A model generated the notes under the pieces. The model searched no databases. It worked only from the letters and a program-made list of their open reading frames with translations, and was not told where the DNA came from. Source: Owenia fusiformis (taxonomy: Eukaryota; Annelida; Polychaeta; Sabellida; Oweniidae). From it: 64,000 bases of DNA. Position 1 is the first letter of the stretch. Each line of letters starts with the position of its first letter. This document shows positions 57,354 through 64,000 of the stretch, one piece after another. A program made the translations under genes and the position numbers. The stretch lies in assembly GCA_903813345.2 (NCBI GenBank), contig CAIIXF020000003.1, forward strand, positions 4,921,815 through 4,985,814, written 5' to 3'.

Positions 57354-58634
57354 CACGGTGTATAACCCAAACGCTCCTACATGCACGACGGAGCGTTACA
57401 TTTACGCGGAAACGCTCCGGAGCGAAATAAAATGGCGGCTAATGAAGATTCCACTATGACCGTAAGTATTGTTTCTCTCGTTTCTCTTACATATCATATG
57501 TTATGGTGAAATATTATGTACCATTCGATGAACAATACCGTGAGCAAAGATCTTATTCAACTTCTGGTGGTAAACTGTTATTTGCTTGATCAAAGCTCCG
57601 TAGTGTAGATCGAACGAATCTGAAGATGACGTTTTGACCACAAATTACGAATTAAACTAGTATTTCTATGAAAACGTTAATCTTTCTGTTAAAGTAGTAG
57701 ATCACAAACTCGTATATTCTCATTTCCTAAAATCCCAGTCCAAATCCATTACTTGTTCTCGAGAAATCGCTTGTTTTCCTCGAAACGCTCCGTCGATTTA
57801 GAACACAATTTTAGAAACGCTCTTACCATTTTGTTTTGATATCATTTTCAGATTATTAGAGCAGAGTCCCGAATCGAATCTATCTCTTAAAAACGTGTTG
57901 TACTTGTTAGGCAAATTGAAACATCTGAACCTGGTGGTGCTAAACGTGCAACTAGCTGATTTAAGCCTATACATTAGATGATGTCATGCCTACATATGTG
58001 CTAAATCATAATACTATAGAAAAAACGAAAATTTATATGTGAATTAATCTTTCTTCTATTGATGCCAAGGGGTATAATGGATCTTTTCTTTCTCTTCCTG
58101 AAAAGGAAAGGCAAGCTATATATTTCCTAAACTGATCTAGACTACCGGAGCGTTTCCAGTTCACTGTGTTAATCAGATCGGAGCGTTTCTTGAATATGAG
58201 AATGTCATCATTTTTAAGACTGGATTTTCGGTCATCAAATCAGTATTACGATAATGTATGGTGCGTTGAAGCATTGGAATTTGACTAAAATATACGTTGG
58301 TGCTCTAATCTCGGCTCACATGTATCGACAAAAGGGGTTTTGACCGGTAGAATGACAAATACGTTTTTGAATTTTGATAACTATACTGCTTCGTATAGCT
58401 CTTCCTAATTGCTTCAAACTTCAATAGCCAGCCACGTACAACATGAATATCACACCCATCGAATGTTATACTCGAAATATGTAACTCATACCTCTTATTC
58501 CCATTATTGGGGAAATCGTCAGACGGCTCATCATTCCCGCCAGCCAGTTTTCCTACTCCGGAGCGTTTCTTTGTTTAATTTCAGTAATGAAACGCTCCGT
58601 CGTGCATGTAGGAGCGTTTGGGTTATACACCGTG
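57354..58634. mobile_element. Transib-like non-autonomous transposon with RSS-like CACGGTG ends
   Basis: The element is 1281 bp. A 44-bp terminal inverted repeat (57,354-57,397 and 58,591-58,634) is identical at both ends and begins CACGGTGTATAACCCAAACG. The 5-bp sequence TTGAT flanks both ends (57,349-57,353 and 58,635-58,639). A CAC(A/G)(A/G)TG-type heptamer plus a 5-bp duplication is the signature of Transib elements, the relatives of the RAG1 recombinase, whose signal heptamer is CACAGTG. The word ACGCTCC / GGAGCGT is scattered through the element in both orientations, about ten times. No transposase is encoded, so it would need an enzyme in trans. A 30-nt candidate first exon lies at 57,432-57,461. 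Confidence 0.72.
57432..57461 (+). CDS. Candidate first coding exon inside the Transib-like element
   Basis: An ATG in AAAATGGCGGC context opens a ten-codon frame (MAANEDSTMT) that meets an excellent donor, ACC/GTAAGT, in phase 0. The nearest downstream acceptor (ATTTTCAG ending at 57,851) leads to a stop after 12 codons. The phase-0 exon at 62,156 would instead continue the frame. The surroundings are CpG-richer than the neighbourhood, and ATGGCGGC overlapping a start codon is typical of YY1-type sites in housekeeping promoters. This is a hypothesis; the exon is too short to prove itself. Confidence 0.3.
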
Positions 58635-58639
58635 TTGAT

Positions 58640-59075
58640 TAGAGGTTTCGGCTTGACTTGAAATTCACTTTACTTGTCGATAACATAGTGCTACGAATAC
58701 AAAAAATCGTTAATTGAATGCGACTGGTAAGTAAGCATTATAAACTATTTTTAGAAAAAAATGACACTATTTGTTTCGTAGAAAGGCGTAAAAAGCACCT
58801 CCATCTGCCCATTGTACTAAAATGTATGCCATCATATTTGAATGTCAATCACGAACGTCAAACAAAATTAAAAACAAGATAATACGAGATCTAGTGTAGG
58901 TATTGGCTAAAATTGTTCAAGTATATTTGGACTGATGGCATTTACACACTCAGTTCAGTAAAATCCGTATACATCTGAAATAAAAACTAAATACACTTTA
59001 CCTCTCATTAATTAAAATCTTTTTGATAATTAGGGTTACTATGGTAACCAAATATCGCGTAGTGTTAAGTGTCTA
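58640..59075. other. No gene seen
   Basis: AT-rich spacer right of the Transib-like element. Confidence 0.35.
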
Positions 59076-59312
59076 TTGATGCCTAACAAATGGTGCAAGG
59101 TGGGAACTCCATTGACTTTACATTGCATGCGACCTCATGGGACTTCGCGAGACTCGAAGAGGCCATCCTCCGAACGCAGTGCTCCAGACATCATCAACTA
59201 TATTCATTCCGAGGAGGTACAAGTTCTGAAGGCCTGTGTTCGGAGGATGCGAAGAGGGAAGGTTGGGCTTAACAAGTGGGACTTTGCTCCATTGGTGTAT
59301 GTTGGGCTTTAG
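59076..59312 (+). other. GC-richer island with open frame of unknown nature
   Basis: A 78-codon frame ending with KWDFAPLVYVGL lies in a block that is clearly GC-richer than its surroundings and is also open in a second plus-strand frame and on the minus strand. GGCCATCCTCCGAAC and GTTCGGAGGATGCG form an inverted pair about 70 bp apart. It may be a piece of a structured RNA, a decayed gene or a transposon. I do not recognise it. Confidence 0.25.
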
Positions 59313-59878
59313 ATACACGTTCGTTCGACCTGTTTGCGTACGTGTATTTTCATGTTCATCTACTAGTTTTGAACAGGGCACACAGTAAAAAATATCGCAT
59401 TTTTATCAAAAGTTTCAAAATGGCCAAGTATAACCAGATGTTGAAACTACAGTGTAGTCTGCTCTTGCATTTGTAAAAAATTCATGTTGAGGTTCAAATT
59501 ATTTGGATCAAACATCACTATCACGTTATTTCCAATTTTATGAGTTTCAAATAATGGCATTACGTTACACTTCAATTACAAAACAATCTACATGTAATAA
59601 CTTTCAACTTGCAAAAAGATGAACAACTTACAGTAAAAACCTGTTTAAGTGAACACATTTGGAACCTCTAAAAAGTGGTAACCACTTCATATTCACTTTC
59701 TTTCACTATTAATTTAATTCACTATTAATTCAATTTATTATTTACTTTTAGTCACGGGACTCTGAAACTTACTTACTGAGGTGTTCTACCAGGGTTTGCT
59801 ATAAGTTTCTTCATGGAATTTTCTTTCATTACAAGTTTTTCAAGATACATGAATTAAATAAAAGCAAAATCCAACTAG
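59313..59878. other. No gene seen
   Basis: AT-rich spacer without features. Confidence 0.35.
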
Positions 59879-59879
59879 A

Positions 59880-60990
59880 AAAACAGCAACTCAACGAAGT
59901 AGCAAATCCCACCGAACAAAACATGTTTTGATAAATAGCGGCCATATAAAATTTGAGCCAAATCCATCCACTGGTATTTAAATTATCAAAGATTATGTTT
60001 TTAAGAAACATGGTTGCCATTTTGAAATTCAGCTGTCATCTTTAGATTTCTTCTTTAGCAGAGCTCCTATGTCCCAAGGCATCAGCATATACAATTTAAT
60101 CCAAATCCGTCAACTGGTACCTGAGTTATCAAGGATTACATGTTTAATGAAAAATGGCGGAGATTTCGATAAATAGCAGCCACCTTGAAAATTTCTTCTC
60201 AGGCAGAGCTCCTTTATCTCTAGGCACTAGCATATAAAATTTGAAGTAAATCCGTCCAATGGTATTTGAGTTATCAAAGATTACCTTTTTTATGAAAAAT
60301 GGCAGCCATTTTGAAATTCAGCTGACGCCTTTGGAATTTCTTATGAAGCAGATCTCCTTTTTCCCTAAACATCAGCATAAATTGGAACCAAATCCATCCA
60401 CTGCAACTTCTTTGTCTCAAGTCATCAGCATATAGAATTTGAACCAAATTCATCAACTGGTATTTGAGTTATCAAAGGTTACGTTCTTTTATGAAAAATG
60501 GCGGCCATTTTGAAATTTAGCTGCCATCTTGAAAATCCCTTCTCGCGCAGAGCTCCTATGTCCCTAGGCATCAGCATGTAAAATTTGAACCAAATCCATT
60601 CAATGGTATTTGAGTTATCAAAGATAACGTTTTTTACGAAAAATGGTCGCCATTTTGAAATATGGCGGCCATCTTGAAAATGTCTTCTTGAGAAAGGCTC
60701 CTTTGTACCCAGGCAACAGCATATAAAATGTGAACCAAATCCATCCACTAGTATTTGAGTTATCACAGATATATTTTTCCGAAAAATGGCCGCCATTTTG
60801 AATTTAGCGGCCATATTGAAAATTCCTTCTCGAGCAGAGGTCCTACACCCGTAAGGCATAAGCCAATAAAATTTGAATGAAATCCGTCAACTGGTATTTG
60901 AGTTATTGCCCTAACACACGAACGGACGGAAGAACGGACGGACGGGCGGCTTTTCTATATCCCCCTCGAACTTCGTTCGGTGGGATAATA
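59880..60990 (-). repeat. ATGGCGGC-rich interspersed repeat, copy 2
   Basis: Units of about 145 bp contain AAAAATGGCGGCCATTTTGA, TTGAGTTATCAAAGATTACG and CATCAGCATATAAAATTTGA. Six to seven units are recognisable. The left end has GTAGCAAATCCCACCGAAC and the right end GAACTTCGTTCGGTGGGATA, an inverted pair just as in the copies at 3,300 and 17,760. A 126-codon minus-strand frame at 60,479-60,859 is a by-product of the repeat. Confidence 0.75.
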
Positions 60991-61056
60991 AAGGAGGAAA
61001 AAATACCACTGTATGGTAACTGAGTACCTATCCCTTGTAATTGCTTTGACTATTAG

Positions 61057-61651
61057 TAGGGCTGCCATCGAACTCAAATGTCAGTGTCGACAGTCGAACT
61101 CTGCTGTCGAAAATATTGTCGACAATCGAACTTTCCAGGGAGAAAAAATCATCGGGAAAAAAAGAAAAATTATTTCTGTGTTGTTGGTTCGTTTTCTGGT
61201 TCATTAACACACTTTATACACTATCGGGGAAAAGCTTCATATAACTTATATTCATATTGGTATGTAATTGCCTAATATTGTTACTAAATGCCAAGTTAAT
61301 AGAATATTATAGACGAAAATGGGACAAATACCTGCAATGTTTCGACCGGGATTTATTTCGACTGCTCGGGCGAAATCTCGTACAACGTCTCGCAAGAGAG
61401 AAGAGAAGTCATGAAGGGAACTTCCGGGTGAATTTATTTTTTGAAAATGAAATGAATGTGAACAATATTTCCGCAGAATACGCGCACATAACACGTTGAA
61501 ATGTGTATTGAAATGTATTGGGGCCATTTGGATATTTTCAAGTAAGTATTGATATCGTTTGCTGTCGACATGACGGGAATTTTGTCGACTTCGTTGTCGA
61601 ACTTGCATTTTGACTGACAAGTCGACGTTCCGACTAATGATGGCAGCCCTA
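61057..61651. mobile_element. hAT-type non-autonomous element, TSD ACTATTAG
   Basis: The ends are TAGGGCTGCCATC and its inverse GATGGCAGCCCTA. The 8-bp sequence ACTATTAG flanks both (61,049-61,056 and 61,652-61,659), as expected for hAT transposition. Just inside each end are clusters of GTCGAC and TCGAAC words that could be transposase-binding repeats. At 595 bp it encodes no transposase. Confidence 0.85.
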
Positions 61652-61659
61652 ACTATTAG

Positions 61660-62155
61660 GGAACACGATTCACAGAGAGCAAAACACGACAGCAATGCAA
61701 AATAACAAAAAATCATTGTCAAATATATTTATGAAGAGTTGATAATTTCCCTCGAAATATGATGAATTGATTATTTTAAGGCGGTATTATGGAGGGCCCT
61801 CATGACGAGAACCACCACTACATCTTTATTATGGAAATATGTTCACTAATATTTAACGAATATACGGAAAGACTGCTTCACTATACTGCCAACAATACTT
61901 ACCATAGTATTATCTAGAGATTCTACTGACTTATTAAATATGAAAGAGTAAAACTTTATTAGTCCCGTCCGATATCAGTTAACCCATCCTGAATACAAAT
62001 GATACTTGGAAACACAATTATTTAATAACTAGCCAACGACATCTTACATTATAACAAATACTCGATGCCGTGATTTTTCCTTCCTTGATTTCAATTGGCA
62101 TTGTTAAGTCATATTACTTTGTTTGTGAACTTACATGGCAGCTTTTCCTATACAG
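61660..62155 (+). other. Spacer before a candidate exon; small open frame
   Basis: A 42-codon frame starts at ATG 61,789 (MEGPHDENHHYIFIME...) and stops at 61,917. It has no convincing donor that would join it in phase to the exon at 62,156. Nothing else is recognised. Confidence 0.25.
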
Positions 62156-62234
62156 GTCGATGAAGACGCCGTTCGTATAGAAAGGAAGGAACACGGACAG
62201 TCTATGGCATGGGCCATTTTCCACCGCTATAAAG
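62156..62234 (+). CDS. Candidate internal exon of an unidentified gene
   Basis: The acceptor TTTTCCTATACAG and the donor CTATAAAG/GTCAGT enclose 79 bp that is open in one frame only. It encodes VDEDAVRIERKEHGQSMAWA and IFHRYK, a charged segment followed by an amphipathic one. Entry is phase 0 and exit phase 1. I do not recognise the family. The upstream partner may be the ten-codon exon at 57,432, which ends in phase 0. The downstream partner may be 62,357-62,409. The rest of the gene would lie beyond the window. Confidence 0.42.
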
Positions 62235-62356
62235 GTCAGTTGTAAAATGGCCCGACCTAGTAACCTACATGCATATTTCTCTGTAATTAATTAAAATTGA
62301 TGATTAAAGATGGCATGACACTCTAGCTCACATCAATAGCTACACAGTAGTGTCAG

Positions 62357-62409
62357 TCTGTCTTTTGTCACCCACACCAATATGGAACAACATCAAGGTG
62401 AAGAATTTG
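62357..62409 (+). CDS. Candidate exon following 62,156 (weak acceptor)
   Basis: The strong donor TTTG/GTAAGT at 62,410 ends a short open stretch. With an acceptor at TGTCAG (62,356), the phase-1 exit of the previous exon continues as CLLSPTPIWNNIKVKNL and leaves in phase 0. The acceptor lacks a good pyrimidine tract. Alternatively an ATG at 62,383 (MEQHQGEEF) could be an independent first exon using the same donor. Confidence 0.25.
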
Positions 62410-63590
62410 GTAAGTTTACTTAATTATCTTAATTTCTCATGAACCATTTTTTTTAAAAAATGGATCATAACGTACCTTAATATCTTGACAACAAATTGAC
62501 ATGATTCATTTGAGTGACCAAAAATGTTTTCGGGCAAAAAATGGCAGTGATCACGGGCTTGTGATTATCAATATTTGGTAGAACATTTAATCACACAGCC
62601 TAGGTCATGACCTACTGGGCCATAATCCAGTGTCATTAAAGATTAATATATACAAATTACTTATTCAAGTGCCGTTAAATAGAGTCTTGGGAATACAGAA
62701 GATGTTTAGCATATATAATATTGAGCAGGTCACATTACAAGTATACATTGCAATATTAAAATTGTTGAAATAAAGACTAGAACTTTGCAGTTTTGATATA
62801 TCAGTTTGTTAGATTGTTAGATTTGGTAAATGGGGGGGGGGTATAGAATGTCTAGTATGATAGTACAACGTGATACAGTTTACAAGATCTTACTAACTAT
62901 TTTAACCCCATTCCTTTTCTACTATTTTCCCTATGATAACTAGTTCTTAGGGCTAGTTTTTATTCTTTTTATATAAAAAGTAGAGTTCTGTAAAGATATG
63001 CTGAATTAAAAAGCTTGTACTTGGGCTTTATAGCAATATGAGATGAAATATTGACACTGGGAGGGGAGGGGCATTCATTCCTCAAATCATGTATTTAAAC
63101 ATTTATTGTGTTAAATACAATTCACTAGATTTATTAAGATAGCATAAACAGAGTTGCACTTTGGTTTTAATCCGAGCACATCCAAGCATGATAAATCTAG
63201 TAGTATGAAGTCACTTTTTGGACATATTTCATTGGTAGAGACTAATCTGTTTATCCCCCTCCGTTATTCCTTAATAATTCACTTGTTTCCTACACCATAT
63301 ATCCATTGTTATCCCAACAGACGTTCTGTAGAGATATAGTAAAGCCTTCAGTCTGTCAGTTGACAGATTTTCTCTATATTTGATGGAAAGATGTATATCA
63401 GCAAATAGTTTTACGCAAAAAAAGATTTGGTCAAGATGCCCACTGCTTTGAAAATTGCGGTAATTTTTTTTTCAAAAATCAGATTTTATTTTTGACCAAA
63501 GTAATATTATTGTTTGAAATTTTGGTAGTATATTCCCAACATATTTTTATTTCACATATATTCCATGCTTTTCAGCCTCAGCCCCAAGGG
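62410..63590. other. No gene seen
   Basis: AT-rich sequence, with a G run at 62,832-62,841 and another at about 63,588. It would be intron if the 62-kb gene is real. Confidence 0.35.
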
Positions 63591-63599
63591 GGGGGGGGT

Positions 63600-63850
63600 T
63601 CTGGAAAACAAGAATTTACGCTGAAGTATAGCTTTATCATACTCAAATGAAAGGCAATTTAGAGTAGATTGCAAATATTGTATTGTTTTTTCTCATTCGG
63701 GCCTCTTAAAATCAAAATGGCCACCAAATTTCGCAGTAAATTTCTAATCTCTTCAAGGTATGGCTATACTATACTCAAATTGAAGGAAATTTAGAGTAGA
63801 TCTCAATTATGGTATTGCTTTACTGATCCATGCATTACAAAATTAAAAAT
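63600..63850 (+). repeat. Two copies of an approximately 145-bp tandem unit
   Basis: The phrase ATACTCAAATGAAAGGCAAT then TTAGAGTAGATTGCAA at 63,640 recurs as ATACTCAAATTGAAGGAAAT then TTAGAGTAGATCTCAA near 63,773. TCAAAATGGCCACC lies between them, so this may be a further relative of the ATGGCGGC repeats. Confidence 0.55.
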
Positions 63851-64000
63851 TGCTGTCAATAGCAGTAATTCATTATCACTTAGAGATATCTTCAAAGTGC
63901 CTTTACTATTCGTGCCTTTGCAACTCCTATATGGTCACCAAAATACTTAATCGGTATAAATTCTGATATATCTCATATCTGAATGTATGTTAATCAATAT

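Noticed and set aside
60479-60859. 126-codon minus-strand frame rich in KMAAIF-type repeats
   Set aside because: It is a translation of the ATGGCGGC repeat units, which recur elsewhere in the window.
61789-61917. 42-codon frame as first exon of the 62-kb gene
   Set aside because: It has its own stop, and the only GT near its end would leave in phase 1, which does not fit the phase-0 exon at 62,156.

Overview
The window is animal nuclear DNA, AT-rich and intron-bearing, from a non-vertebrate bilaterian. A marine invertebrate, perhaps a lophotrochozoan, is my guess, but the sequence does not fix the phylum. The evidence for an animal is two ETS transcription-factor genes with GT-AG introns, a Ty3/Gypsy retrotransposon of metazoan type, LINE, SINE and mariner copies, many short DNA transposons with target-site duplications (TSDs), and several minisatellites. 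I see no bacterial or viral gene organisation and no CRISPR array.

Layout: 0-5.6 kb is repeat-rich, with two decayed LINE fragments, an ATGGCGGC-rich repeat and an inverted repeat. 6.1-10.9 kb holds a Gypsy element with intact gag and pol, read in one frame across a single TGA and ending in a chromodomain-like segment; I could not see its LTRs. A 500-N gap (12,904-13,403) is followed by a 53-bp satellite. 15.9-20.7 kb carries a CTCCCG-array element, a LINE inserted into an ATGGCGGC repeat, and a decayed mariner. The last coding exon of an ERG/FLI1-type gene is at 21,016-21,614 (+). 22.5-32.4 kb is full of palindromic DNA transposons, one SINE and a LINE tail. A complete four-exon FEV-type ETS gene lies on the minus strand at 43,281-37,884. 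From 45 to 61 kb there are more mobile elements, a 35-bp minisatellite split by a SINE, nested foldback elements, a Transib-like element with RSS-like ends, a second ATGGCGGC repeat and a hAT-type element. Two candidate exons of an unidentified gene lie near 62.2 kb.

The two ETS genes are the main host content. They point tail to tail, about 16 kb apart, and share the DNA-binding domain and C-terminal tail. The ERG-like gene keeps the segment that precedes the ETS domain in vertebrate ERG/FLI1. The other gene has a short N-terminus with no PNT domain, as in vertebrate FEV/Pet-1. The best leads for novelty are the Transib-like element, which may carry the first exon of the 62-kb gene; the Gag-TGA-Pol arrangement; the repeated 5-bp-TSD elements; and the SINE family.
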